The notes under the pieces: generated by a model
Told to the model about the DNA's origin: nothing
The model's input: the letters and a program-made list of their open reading frames with translations, nothing else
The model's database searches: none
Made by a program: the position numbers and the translations under genes
Assembly: GCF_024139115.2 (NCBI RefSeq)
Contig: NW_026943407.1
Location: 1-64,000, forward strand
DNA length: 64,000 bases
Direction of reading: 5' to 3'
From: Armigeres subalbatus
Lineage: Eukaryota > Arthropoda > Insecta > Diptera > Culicidae
Shown: piece after piece, positions 55,237 to 64,000 of the stretch
Numbering within the stretch: position 1 is the first letter of the stretch
How the letters are laid out: the number at the start of each line of letters is the position of its first letter

Positions 55237-55806
55237 ATGGCTGAAGGCGGAGAAAATCTACAGATAAAAAGGAATTGTACCACCTGCAATCGACCGGATT
55301 AATATGATGATATGGTTGCATGTGATTCGTGTCAAATGTGGACCCATTATTCATGCGCGAACGTTGATGCAAGTGTCACCAATCAGCAATGGCATTGTTC
55401 GACCCAGGAGCTCCCCTGTTGGCCTTTCGAACCTGCTTCCAGGGTGGCGCGTAAGTCGAGCAATTCCACGTTGGCGGTTCCTTGGAATGGAAACATGAAG
55501 CCGGGCAAGTCTGCAGCAGGAAGTGCGTCGAAAAAGCTCCAAGAAGAACGACCGGATACAAAAGCATAACATCTAGTGCCCGCACTCGTTCCTGTAAGCA
55601 AGGGAGATGAAGTTACCTTGAGGAACAAGAGCGAATTCGAGAAGCTAGAGCTAGAAGCGGAGAAGGAAATGAAGGACCTACAGCTGAGGGGGTGCATGAA
55701 CAGGAGCTTTCAAAGAAGAAAGAAAAGAGCATTCTTGGAGGCTAAGAAGATAGCAGGAGGAGAAGACGGAAGTTCTTGGAGCCGTAAAAAATGGCTGGAG
55801 AATTAG
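55237..55806 (+). pseudogene. BEL/Pao gag N-terminus with PHD-type zinc finger
   Basis: From ATG 55237: MAEGGENLQIKRNCTTCNRP, an in-frame TAA, then YDDMVACDSCQMWTHYSC and TNQQWHC. This gives the C4HC3 spacing of a PHD-like finger (CxxC, CxxC, HxxC), known at the N-terminus of gag in some mosquito BEL/Pao elements. After a Ser, Lys and Pro-rich stretch the second frame (55576-55806) gives EFEKLELEAEKEMKDLQL and an Arg, Lys and Glu-rich helix, matching the coiled-coil part of gag. One stop (TAA at 55567-55569) separates the two. The finger geometry is complete apart from the stop. Confidence 0.75.
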
Positions 55807-56393
55807 TGTATGGGAGGCAACAAATGGTTATAAAAAGGCGTAATCATTGGAAGAAAAGGTGAAGCAGTGAGGCAGATGTCAAGCAATGTGGCAGTCGATG
55901 TTCTATGGAGACCCTCAAGTGTTCCGGATTCTAGGGAGCTTGTACAGAAGTGGCTGATATATCAGAACAGCAGACAGAGGGCACGCTACTAAAGTGAAGC
56001 CACGTCAGCATCTTCATTCCCAGTGGCTAATCCAGACTTTCAAGAACCACACGGAATGCCTCCATCTTGTGTTCAACAAACCATTCAAGCCTCGGAAATG
56101 ATCCAGCTGATAAAGCGGTAACTTTCTTTTCCAATGCAGGCAAGAACAGTCCCTGGCTTGAGAGCAGCAATTAGCAGGGTATGAGTTTAGAAGGAAGAAA
56201 GAATAACGTACCGGAGGTGGAAACGTCAAATCATCATTCAGATAATCGCCATGGTCGTTAAAACCAGTCGCATCCCTCGTATGCAGTCGGAAATGCAGAA
56301 TGTTCACCGGAGAGGAGGTTCAGTGTCCACCCGCCAATCAATAGAGAAGAATATGATGAGCCAACAAATCGGCAGCTGGCAGCACGCCAAGTC
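55807..56393 (+). pseudogene. BEL/Pao gag middle region, decayed
   Basis: Lies between the recognisable gag helix and the gag core. Scattered Gln, Ser and Arg-rich frames (for example SIEKNMMSQQIGSW at about 56340-56380) fit the variable linker of gag, but no frame is open throughout. Confidence 0.45.
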
Positions 56394-56918
56394 ATGGGTA
56401 AAGAACTGCCTTTGTTCTCTGGAAGACCAGAAGAGTGGCCATTATGGCTCAGCAACTTTAAGCGATCGACCACTACTTGCGGCTTTTCCAACGATGATAA
56501 CCTCATCCGTTTGCAGCGATGCTTAAAAAGAGAAGCACTAGAAACAGTAAGTAAAACAGGAAGTAAATTACTTTGTCCCAACAGTGTTCCTCATGTCATC
56601 AAAACTCTGGAAATGCGCTATGGTCGACCCAGTACGTTAATACGAGTGATGACAGGGCGTATTCATCAACTTCCGTCACCCAAAACCATTGATCTGAACA
56701 GCATAATCGAGTTCGGACTGGCAGTTGATTGTCTGGTGGAGCATTTGCGAAATTCGGAACAAGTATCTCATTTGTCAAATCCAGCATTACTACATGATTT
56801 AGTTGCCAAGCTGCGCTTGTGCCCAGATTATCGTTTTAAAGTGCGGCCGCATTCAAAAGCTCGTTGGCCAGAACTGAATCTTACTGCGTTTGGAAAGTTC
56901 ATGTCTACTATGCGGTAG
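56394..56918 (+). pseudogene. BEL/Pao gag core domain (DUF1759 type)
   Basis: An open 174-codon frame carries ELPLFSGRPEEWPLWLSNFK, TCGFSNDDNLIRLQRCLKRE and SVPHVIKTLEMRYGRPSTLI, followed by IEFGLAVDCLVEHLRN, LSNPALLHDLVAKL and LNLTAFGKFMSTM. This is the full conserved order of the BEL/Pao gag core and is of near normal length. The frame ends at a stop at 56916-56918, earlier than the zinc knuckles expected downstream. Its good preservation contrasts with the decayed flanks. Confidence 0.8.
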
Positions 56919-57330
56919 AACTAGCCTACGAAGTGGCGGATGATTTCCTCCCGGAAAGATTCCCAACAAAGTGGAGGGGCTAAAGCAAGATCTGAGTATT
57001 TCGTAACAGCGCAACATTCCTGAATCACCATCGCTCTGGGCAAGTGGACAAACACCAGTCAACCAAGCTTAGCATAGCAAGAAAAACTTAGTGGCGTGCA
57101 ACGAGGAAGGGATATAGAATTGTGGATTGTTCAAAATTCAAGCAGGATGGGAATTGGACGAAAGTTATAAAAGTAAAGTTCAACATAGAGGACTTCCTGC
57201 AGGACCTGCTTAAAACCAGCATGGAAGATGGCCGTAAAACATGGAAGGTGTGTGACTTTAAGGACTGCTGACTTTGACATCGACACACTGTTACATTCAA
57301 CAAGCGGAGTATCGAATGTCGCTGTTTTTA
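56919..57330 (+). pseudogene. BEL/Pao gag zinc-knuckle region, decayed
   Basis: VACNEEGYRIVDCSKFKQDG at about 57093-57152 corresponds to CxxCxxxGHxxxxCxxF with the first Cys/His pairs lost. DLLKTSMEDGRKTWKVCDF then corresponds to the second cysteine block. Frames shift at least twice. Confidence 0.6.
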
Positions 57331-58496
57331 ATAATCATCTTGGTGAACAAAGCCAATTGTGGACCTCTTCTTCAGAATCATGCCAATAACTTTGTATGGA
57401 AATGGATGCCAGGTTAACGTCTTCGCGTTTATCGATTTGAGGATCGCAGCCGACATTAATAGGAAGACATCGTCGCCAGACAGCTCGGAATCGATGGACC
57501 AAACTGAACCCGGTTAATCTACAGTGGACTGGAAACATCAAGAGGAACGAATCTAAATCTCGACGAATTCACTATGCGAAGTATTTCAGGCTCAGGATCG
57601 CTGTCCAAAAGGTTCGAATTCATCGGATGCACGAACCGTGAGGTAGCCTATTGCTTCCCTCACAGTCCATGCATTATGGGGACTCATGGCTAGAGAAACC
57701 CGTACCTGGCGAGGCTTACTCGCTTCAAGAATATTCTGAACGCACTCTACCAAAACCTTCATCGGTCTTGACAAATTTGAAACTCATTGTGCCTTTTGAA
57801 AATTAGGAGAGGGAGTATGGAAAGATCCTCTTATCAGCAGCGAAAAGCCGACTTGGCTGGAAGGCCGATATACGGTTGTTCCCCGGTACCGACGTCGTTG
57901 CAGTAATCTGGGGTTTCATTCTGGAGGATGGACCGATCCGGATCGGGAACTCAATGAGTTGGTTCGCGATTTCTTCACCCTCGGAAAACGCGGGAGTAAT
58001 AAGTCCGCCACTGGTGTTGAGTCTGAAGAAGAGAAGAGGGCAAAAATGCTTCAAAAACAACGACGCGCAGAGTATCGTCCAGGTTCGAGGACCGGCATGC
58101 GTATGTGGAAGGTGGATAAAGTGAAATTTCTTAAGACAGCTGAGGAATGGCTAGCACGCAGACTTCTGGCGCACTTCGGGAAGCCGCTGACTCATCAAAG
58201 AAACCCATTAAACAGCTGTACGACAACGTCCGTCTGCAACTACAAATTTGATCTGGAAGTTAGGGATATGTTCATGTGGCATCTAAACAGGAATTAGACA
58301 TGCCGCCAGATCAAGTGTGTACACAGGAACTCGAAGAAGCCAAACAAGATTCTATTGACGTGGGATGGAAGAGCATCGATTCAAGGCGTGTCATTCAATT
58401 CGATGCTTTTAAAAGGGCCGGATATGCTGTCGTCTCTTCCAAGCATACTCTGCCACTTCCGTCTCTATCGCTATGCTTTAACAGCTGACATCAGGG
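57331..58496 (+). pseudogene. BEL/Pao protease and start of reverse transcriptase
   Basis: ITLYGNGCQVNVFAFID near 57390 is the protease opening with the D of the active-site loop; the following E-G-S loop is lost to drift. VDWKHQEERI and related words follow. Around 57940-58050 ELVRDFFTLG and VESEEEKRAKMLQKQRRAEY match the linker between protease and polymerase. Near 58335-58490 KKPNKILLTWDGRASIQGVS and FNSMLLKGPDMLSSLPSILC, then LYRYALTADIREM, mark the start of the reverse transcriptase. The match ends at 58496, where the RTE-like LINE begins. Frameshifts and stops are frequent. Confidence 0.75.
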
Positions 58497-58499
58497 AGA

Positions 58500-59822
58500 T
58501 GAAGCCAACCAACCCCCACCTTGAGGGAAATTAAGGATGCCATCCAACAGCTAAAGATCAACAAAGCAGCTGGTGAGGATGGAATCGGGGCCCTCCTTAG
58601 CCGTGCGGTAAGATGCGCGGCTACAAAGCAAGACCATGCTGAGGGTGGCCGGGTTCGATTCCCGGTGCCGGTCTAGATAATTTTCGGCTTGGAAATTGTC
58701 TCGACTTCCCTGGGCATAAAAGTATCATCGTGCTAGCCTCATGATATACGAATGCAGAAATGGTAACTTGGCTTAGAAACCTCGCGGTTAATAACTGTGG
58801 AAGTGCATAATGAACACTAAGCTGCAAAGCGGGAAAGTCCCAGTGGGGGATGTAATGCCAACGAAGAAGAAAAAGAGGATGGAATCGGAGCTGGGCTCAT
58901 CGAGTTGGGCCCGGAAACGCTGTCCACTTATCAAACAAACTGATAGTCTGAATCTGGGGAACTTAACAGCTACTGGAGAAGTGGAAAGAAGGGGTTATAT
59001 TCCCCATCTACACAGGAAAGGCGACAAGCTGGAGTTTGAGAATTTTCGAGCAATCACCATCCTTAATGCCGCCTACGACGAATGTGAATGAGCTCGTGGG
59101 AAGTTATCAAGCCGGCTTCGTTAACGGCCGCTCGAGAACGGACCAGATCTTCATTGTACGGCAAATCCTTCAATAATGCCGTGAATACTAGGTCCCAACG
59201 CACCATCTGTTTATCGATTCCAAGGCGGCATACGACAGTATAGACCACGTAGAGCTATGGAAAATTATGGACGAGAATAGCTTTTATTGGGAAGCTTGCC
59301 AACTGATCAAAGCTTCGGTAAATGGTTTAAATCCCACTGGAGACTAAAACAAGGTGTTGGACTTTCGTGCCTGTTGTTCAACATTTCCCTAGAAAGTGTC
59401 ATACGAAAAGCCGGGTGTAACAGCCTGGGTACGATTTTAATAGATCCAGTCAATTTGTTTGATTCGCGGATTACATGGATATTATTGGCAGAACATTTGC
59501 AAAGGTGGCAGAGAACTGTACACCCGCGAAACGCGAAGCAACGAAAATTGGACTTGTGTTGGATGCATCGAAGACAAACTACATGCTAATGGGTGGATCC
59601 AAGCGCGTCAGGGCACGCCTGGGAAGCAGTGTTACGGTAGACGGGGATACTTCCGAGGTGGTCGATGAATTCGTCTACCTTGGAGTTGGAAGCTTGCTAA
59701 TGGGTGATAATAATTTTAGTCGTGAAATACGAAGACGCAAGATCTATTGAAATCGGGTCTACTACGGGTTACAGAAGAAACTGCGGTCAAAAACGATTCA
59801 CACCGGCACCAAATGGGTCATG
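58500..59822 (+). pseudogene. RTE-like LINE reverse transcriptase, inserted in BEL/Pao and split by a SINE
   Basis: Begins with LREIKDAIQQLKINKAAGED, the first reverse transcriptase motif, is cut by a SINE at 58589-58874, and resumes at 58889. Motifs then are GDKLEFENFRAITILNAAY, FVNGRSRTDQI in shifted wording, SKAAYDSIDHVELWKIM, LKQGVGLSCLLFNISL, a changed catalytic region near 59460 (FADDMDII-like MDIIGRTFAKVAE), DASKTNYMLMGGSKR and VDGDTSEVVDEFVYLGVG. It ends abruptly at about 59822, losing the C-terminal domain and tail. It has the same element type as 15072-16345 and is 5'-truncated at the BEL/Pao junction. Confidence 0.75.
58589..58874 (+). mobile_element. Feilai-like SINE with perfect 14-bp target duplication
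   Basis: Full-length copy. The head is GGCCCTCCTTAGCCGTGCGG, the A-box region GCGCGGCTACAAAGCAAG, the B-box GGGTTCGATTCCCGG, the body AACCTCGCGGTTAATAACTG and the end GTGGGGGATGTAATGCCAACG then AAGAAGA. The target sequence GAGGATGGAATCGG is duplicated at 58575-58588 and 58875-58888. The nearly intact pol III boxes and the perfect duplication make this the youngest insertion at this nest. Confidence 0.95.
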
Positions 59823-60340
59823 ATCCGGTTGTGATTGTTTTGAGACTTCAAAAGCTTGTAAATGAAATGAAAGTTGGTAATTTCTTGGTGAAAAATTAGC
59901 ATACACATTTAACCCGTTTGATCGTTGGTTGCACATTCTCCTTCAGTATTCGCAAGTGGGACTGTCTCTAAAACTCCCTAATCATTTTTCGATCAAGTCT
60001 GTCAATATTATCGTCTACTTACCAAGAAAAGAATCCTCCCACCATGAGAGATCCACATCCAAGCCTTGCTTTTGCATGAGATAATTCTTGCTGTTGTTCC
60101 TCATTTTATGGAAATGAGTTATTTGTTAGCTCCATGGGATTACTAGTTCCAATTTACTCTAGCTATGATCCCCTTCTATTTGGTGACCAAATAATCTCGG
60201 AGTTTTCCCAATCAATCAATCCCAATCCGCAGACTCCAGTCGATTTTCGGGGTCGGAAACTACAAATGCGGCTATGAGCAGCCGGAATACAATTTTACTG
60301 TCGCTCAGTGTTATGCTTGAATGTCTTATTAAATGAAATC
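59823..60340. other. Unassigned spacer
   Basis: No recognised feature between the truncated LINE and the 16-bp-unit array. Confidence 0.4.
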
Positions 60341-60344
60341 ATAA

Positions 60345-61160
60345 GATGGCCTATAGACAGTTTGTCAAATGATATTTCGTCGAATGACGTTTAGTCGACA
60401 ATTGGACAATGGACAATCGGAATGTATTGAGTTAGATTCTTTACTTGTTATAGTAGCAGATTAAAGCGTTGCGTGCTACTAGGTTTTTGCCTCCTGTTGA
60501 TCTTATGCAACGCAAATAGTGATGTCACTATTTGCGTTGCATAAGAACAACGGGAGAAAGAAAGAGACAACTAGTGGCACGCTGCGCTGATCTGCGCCAC
60601 CTTAGTAAAGTCTAGCCCCTTGAAAGGAATGGACATTTAGTCGAATGGACATTTTGGTCGAATGCACATTTAATCGAAAGGACATTTAGTCGAAAGGACA
60701 TTTAGCCGAATGGAAATTTAGTCGAATGTTGAAAGCAAATTTCAGTCGGTAATAGTTAATTTAGTAAAATGGATAATTCGTCAATAGATTTTTAGTTCAA
60801 TTTGAATAGGAACTGATTAGAGGAATTCAGTGAACGTGAGGAAGTTCAATCGGCAGCAGAAAAAACGAATACGAAAGCCAATGAGGATTTTTTACCTCAG
60901 CAAACAGAAACTTCTGGAGATCCTGGTTGATTATAGAAAAATTTTAAACTTATAGCAAAATATTGGGCACTGATGGTAAAATAGCCTCTATTCCATTTTT
61001 CCACCACAAGCTCACAAATCAATTATATCAGTGTTATTTTGCCAAAACTTCATCGTAGTCGGCTTTGGAACATGTAGTTGACTAGCATTTAGACGAATGA
61101 CATTTCGTCGAACGGACTTAGTCGAAGGGACATTTGAACGAATGGAAATGGTTTTCTTAT
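60345..61160. repeat. Array of GGACATTTAGTCGAAT-type 16-bp units, interrupted
   Basis: Units such as GACATTTAGTCGAAAG, GGACATTTTGGTCGAAT and GGAAATTTAGTCGAATG are dense at 60625-60740, sparse at 60345-60410 and 61075-61155. A palindromic MITE at 60466-60590 lies inside. The unit is similar in length and wording to the families at 3857 and 13925. Confidence 0.75.
60466..60590. mobile_element. Small palindromic MITE with 44-bp perfect core
   Basis: The core 60502-60545 is a near-perfect palindrome, CTTATGCAACGCAAATAGTGA and its complement around TG. Outer arms GCGTGCTACTAG and CTAGTGGCACGC are imperfect. It interrupts the 16-bp-unit array. Confidence 0.8.
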
Positions 61161-61407
61161 TCTTTTCATTGCTACTGTTTCTTTCACTCAATATTTACAC
61201 AATAATTATTTCAGTATAAAATTCACTTCCAACCATAATCCGTTAATTGTTAGTCGAAAATTTAATTGCGACCAAATGGTCAGAACCCCTAATGTCTACA
61301 AGGTGAGTAGAATTGGTTGTCAGTAAAGTAAATATACTAAATATAAACTTGTAACTTTCGGGATGAACTGAACTTTCAGTTCTTTCAGCGAACACAAACC
61401 CTTAAAC
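61161..61407. other. Unassigned AT-rich spacer
   Basis: No recognised feature. Confidence 0.35.
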
Positions 61408-61410
61408 TTT

Positions 61411-61985
61411 AAAAAAAACCAGATTAATCCACCTAGCAGTGATGGAGCCTTTCTCGTGAGTTATAAAAACAGTATTTTGACCATAACTTTTGAGCCCATA
61501 GTCCGATGTAACCAATTTTCAATAGGAAACAATGAGACAGGATTCCGCGTCGAATGCAATTTGTTGCGAGCAAATCGGTTAAGGATAAGTGCCTAAACAA
61601 TGAGTGAGAAATTTTCACGCGCTTGTTTTTGATATAAAAAAATTCAGTGGTTTTAATGCTATAACTTCTGAGCCCATAGTCCGATCCGGCCAATTTTCAA
61701 CAGAAAACAATGGGACAGCACTATGCGTCGAATGCAACTTGTAAAGGAGCAAATCCAGTAAAGGATAAGTGCCTGAAAATGAGTGACATTTTGCATAGTT
61801 TACACACACACACACAACATACATACACACATACACACACACACGCACACACAGACATCACCTCAATTCGTCGAGCTGAGTCGATCGGTATATAACACTA
61901 TGGGTCTCGGCCTCCTAAAAGTTCATTTTCGGAGCGAACATATAGCCTTTACGTATACTTTGTATACGAAAAAGGCAAAAATGGA
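61411..61985 (+). repeat. Composite dispersed repeat, copy B (complete)
   Basis: Order: CCAGATTAATCCACCTAGC head, two units of about 180 bases (CCCATAGTCCGAT, CCAATTTTCAA, CGTCGAATGCAA, GGATAAGTGCCT), a CA-rich tract at 61800-61855, the block AATTCGTCGAGCTGAGTCG, TATATAACACTATGGGTCTC, GAGCGAACATATAGCC and the hairpin 61945-61976. This shows the full structure of which copies A, D and F are parts. No coding frame is shared between copies. Confidence 0.85.
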
Positions 61986-62225
61986 GCTTGCACGCATGAT
62001 GCTGCTTCCTAATATTTTTCAACAAAACTATAAAAGAAGTTGGTGCAAATCATATTTAAATGATCACCTGCCACTGCAGCTGCGTTAAATTTTTAAGTGA
62101 ATGACAACAGTTTTGTTCATAGATTTTTCCATCAATTTTTAATGAATAACCTTTATTTTAGTTGAATCAAAAGCAAATTCATTAAAAATCACCAGCATTA
62201 ATTTAGTATTCCATTACTTTACTTG
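61986..62225. other. Unassigned AT-rich spacer
   Basis: No recognised feature between copies of the composite repeat. Confidence 0.35.
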
Positions 62226-62365
62226 CAAAGATAAACCCAGATTAATCCACCTAGCGGTGATCATGCCTTTCTCGTTCAATGAGACACCATTTCGCGTCCA
62301 ATGCAAATTTTTACGAGAATATCGGTTAAGGATATGTGCCCGAGAAATGATTAAGTATTTTCGAT
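62226..62365 (+). repeat. Composite dispersed repeat, copy C (head, internally deleted)
   Basis: Has the head CAGATTAATCCACCTAGCGG and then jumps into the end of a unit (GTCCAATGCAAATTTTTACG, GGTTAAGGATATGTGCCC). Confidence 0.7.
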
Positions 62366-62487
62366 TTTTGCCTTTCTCGTATACTAAGTATACAGTAAAG
62401 GCTATATGATCTCAAAAACAAACTTTTATAGAAGGCCGGAGACCCATATTTTATATACCAATCGACTCAGTTCGACGAATTGAGTGA

Positions 62488-62586
<99 letters not shown>

Positions 62587-62960
62587 TGCACAAACGACGC
62601 AAAAATGTCACCTATTTTCGGACCTTACCTTAATCGATTCACGCAACAAGTTGCATTCGACGCAGAATCCTCCCTTTGTTTCCTATTGGTGCTAGATCGA
62701 CTATGGGATCGGAAGTTATGGCAGCACCATTTTTGCCTTTTTATACGAAAAGGCTGTATGTTCGCTCCAAAACCAAACTTTTACAAAAGGCCTGGAGGTT
62801 TAGCTCACTTTTTTGGACCTTATCCTCAACCGATTTAATTCCAACAAGTTTCATTCGACGCGGAATCCTGTCGTATTGTTTTCTTTGATTTGGAAGATCG
62901 GACCATGACCACAGAAATTATGGCCAAAATATACTATGTGTTAAAAGCGAATAAAAAGTC
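62366..62960 (-). repeat. Composite dispersed repeat, copy D (inverted), with 94-bp GT microsatellite
   Basis: Read on the minus strand: units with CCGATCxxCCATA words, a tract seen as (GT)47 on the + strand at 62492-62585, CAATTCGTCGAACTGAGTCG and the hairpin 62370-62402. A second hairpin relic at 62735-62754 has lost its central stem. Copies C and D are joined head to tail in opposite orientation. Confidence 0.8.
62492..62585. repeat. (GT)47 microsatellite
   Basis: Uninterrupted GT run of 94 bases. The Val/Cys and Thr/His open frames across it are not genes. Confidence 0.98.
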
Positions 62961-63145
62961 TAGCTGACTTTTAATGGACTTACCCTGAACCGAATTGCTA
63001 ACAAAATTGCATTAGACGCGAATCCTGTTCTATTATTTTCTATTGAAAGTTGGCTTGAATGTATTTTAAAATTATGGCCAAAATACTTTTTGCCTTTCTT
63101 GTGCAACAAAGTTGTACCGAAAGGCTATAATTTCTTCGAAATGAG
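62961..63145. repeat. Composite-repeat relic with variant hairpin
   Basis: AAAATTATGGCCAAAATACT at 63067-63086 is unit sequence on the minus strand. The hairpin 63092-63125 has the usual GCCTTT/AAAGGC base but a different central stem (GTGCAAC/GTTGTAC). See findings. Confidence 0.7.
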
Positions 63146-63149
63146 CTAT

Positions 63150-63255
63150 CGGATGCTTCCACACTGATACACTTCCTCCCTCTCATACGGGAGTTTGGCA
63201 GAAAGACGGTCTTATATTCATAACAAATATTGCCCTCCGCTCGCTTGATGAATGA
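63150..63255. repeat. Dispersed 250-bp repeat, copy 3 (short)
   Basis: GCTTCCACACTGATACACTT to TGCCCTCCGCTCGCTTGATG matches the first 100 bases of the copies at 42590 and 54238. Confidence 0.75.
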
Positions 63256-63585
63256 CATTTTCGTTTTCTTTTGTGTAGTCAGACTTCAGTTCACTAACAT
63301 CCAAAAGTGACATCCTTAAAATATATGACTGGGTAAAATAAAACAGGGTATGTACGTAAAAGATTGGAAAAGGAAACAAAATGTCAAAATTCTTATTAGA
63401 TATTGTAGATCAAGCTGAAAACCGAACCGAGGTCTCGCGACAATCGCATTTTCTCGCATTTCCGGATGTTAAGCTACCATGCGCGAGTAGTGCGCAACTT
63501 TATAGTCGGCACTCGCGTACCGATTTGCGACTTCAAAATGGACAATAATTTCGATTTTCAACTGGATCTACAATATCTTTGCCAT
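63256..63585. other. Unassigned spacer
   Basis: No recognised feature; ATGCGCGAGTAGTGCGCAAC near 63479. Confidence 0.35.
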
Positions 63586-63589
63586 AAAT

Positions 63590-63985
63590 AATCTGATTTT
63601 CATAGAACGGACAAAGAAATTTGGCGCCAAATGCAACTTATTGCGAGCAAATCGGTAAAGAGAAAACGCCTGAAAAAGGGCGAGACTTTTTTATTCGTTC
63701 CTTGTGTAAAAAAAAGTATTTTGGCCATACCTTCTGATCCCATAGTCCGATCTGGCCAATTTTCAATAAGAAACAATAAAGCAGGGTATTGTGTCGAATG
63801 CAACTTATTGCAAGCAAATCGGTTAAGCGTAAGCGCCTGAAAAATGGGCGAGACTTTTTGCGCACATACACACATATACACACACACACATAGACCTCGA
63901 TTCGGCGAACTGAATCGATTGGCTTGTTTGTTTTTGGAGTGAATATATAGCCTTTACGTATACTTAGTATACGAGAAAGGCAAAA
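63590..63985 (+). repeat. Composite dispersed repeat, copy F
   Basis: Two partial units (CCAAATGCAACTTATTGCGAG, CCCATAGTCCGATCTGGCC), the CA tract 63862-63888, a shortened post-CA block and the hairpin 63950-63981, followed by CAAAAAG. Same orientation as copies A and B. Confidence 0.85.
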
Positions 63986-64000
63986 AGATAAAAACGTAAC

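Noticed and set aside
62480..62838. Val/Cys and Thr/His repeat proteins
   Set aside because: Direct translation of the (GT)47 microsatellite.
1..64000. Integrated sequences of non-retroviral RNA viruses (flavivirus- or rhabdovirus-like)
   Set aside because: Such insertions are known in Aedes, but no polymerase, glycoprotein or nucleoprotein motif of these groups was recognised in any frame I examined.

Overview
The window looks like repeat-dense nuclear DNA of a culicine mosquito, most likely an Aedes. The main reasons are several tRNA-related SINE copies that match my memory of the Aedes Feilai family, many BEL/Pao, RTE-like, CR1/Jockey-like and R1-clade retroelement fragments, TA-flanked MITEs with the GGGTGGTT and CAGTCG termini I associate with Aedes, and an AT-rich background with no compact gene structure. 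Species cannot be fixed from the sequence alone. I recognise no host protein-coding gene, no rRNA and no functional tRNA gene. Almost every recognisable coding stretch is a decayed transposable element, so most short open frames carry no biological signal. The 21-N run at 35372-35392 is an assembly gap.

Layout. 0-4.9 kb: BEL/Pao RNase H/integrase remnant split by a MITE, a degenerate AATTCC array, a 720-bp polypurine tract, a Feilai-like SINE carrying a foldback insertion, and an antisense BEL/Pao fragment. 4.9-9.2 kb: no recognisable element. 9.2-14.3 kb: small palindromes, a second AATTCC array, SINE pieces, a 617-bp TA-flanked MITE and an array of 16-bp units. 15.1-16.3 kb: antisense RTE-like LINE 3' end. 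17.1-21.6 kb: a CR1/Jockey-like LINE with deleted endonuclease, interrupted by a hAT element with clear target duplication and by a MITE, followed by a palindrome with a GCCGAAACG core. 21.6-25.6 kb: mostly unrecognised, apart from a small foldback at 22763-22863. 25.6-26.5 kb: tandem array with alternating unit types. 27-27.5 kb: antisense poly(A)-tailed LINE end. 28.9-32.7 kb: third AATTCC array, a composite CA-tailed repeat, and an R1-clade element inserted exactly in its CA microsatellite. 33-35.4 kb: MITEs and a 1.2-kb near-perfect palindrome ending at the N gap. 35.5-41.8 kb: an internally deleted antisense BEL/Pao element with its 3' LTR (itself hit by a MITE), a probable solo LTR inside the protease, and a head-to-head second BEL/Pao piece that retains a 378-codon open frame. 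42-47 kb: low-complexity AT DNA, foldbacks, abutting TA MITEs, and a tRNA-related SINE hit by a hAT MITE. 48.5-51.6 kb: an element with two 805-bp, nearly identical inverted ends and no visible target duplication. 51.7-52.4 kb: more unit arrays. 54.2-59.8 kb: RTE-like endonuclease remnant, a long decayed BEL/Pao gag-protease-RT, an RTE-like LINE inserted in it, and a Feilai-like SINE with a perfect 14-bp target duplication inserted in that. 60.3-64 kb: another 16-bp-unit array and several copies of a composite repeat that ends in a conserved hairpin.

The pieces do not form a pathway. They record successive insertions whose order can be read from the nesting. The density of antisense-capable fragments is compatible with a piRNA-producing locus, but that is inference. 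The strongest leads for something undescribed are the 805-bp inverted-end element, the 1.2-kb palindrome with a leucine-rich-repeat-like segment, and the hairpin whose stem sequence changes while its pairing is kept.
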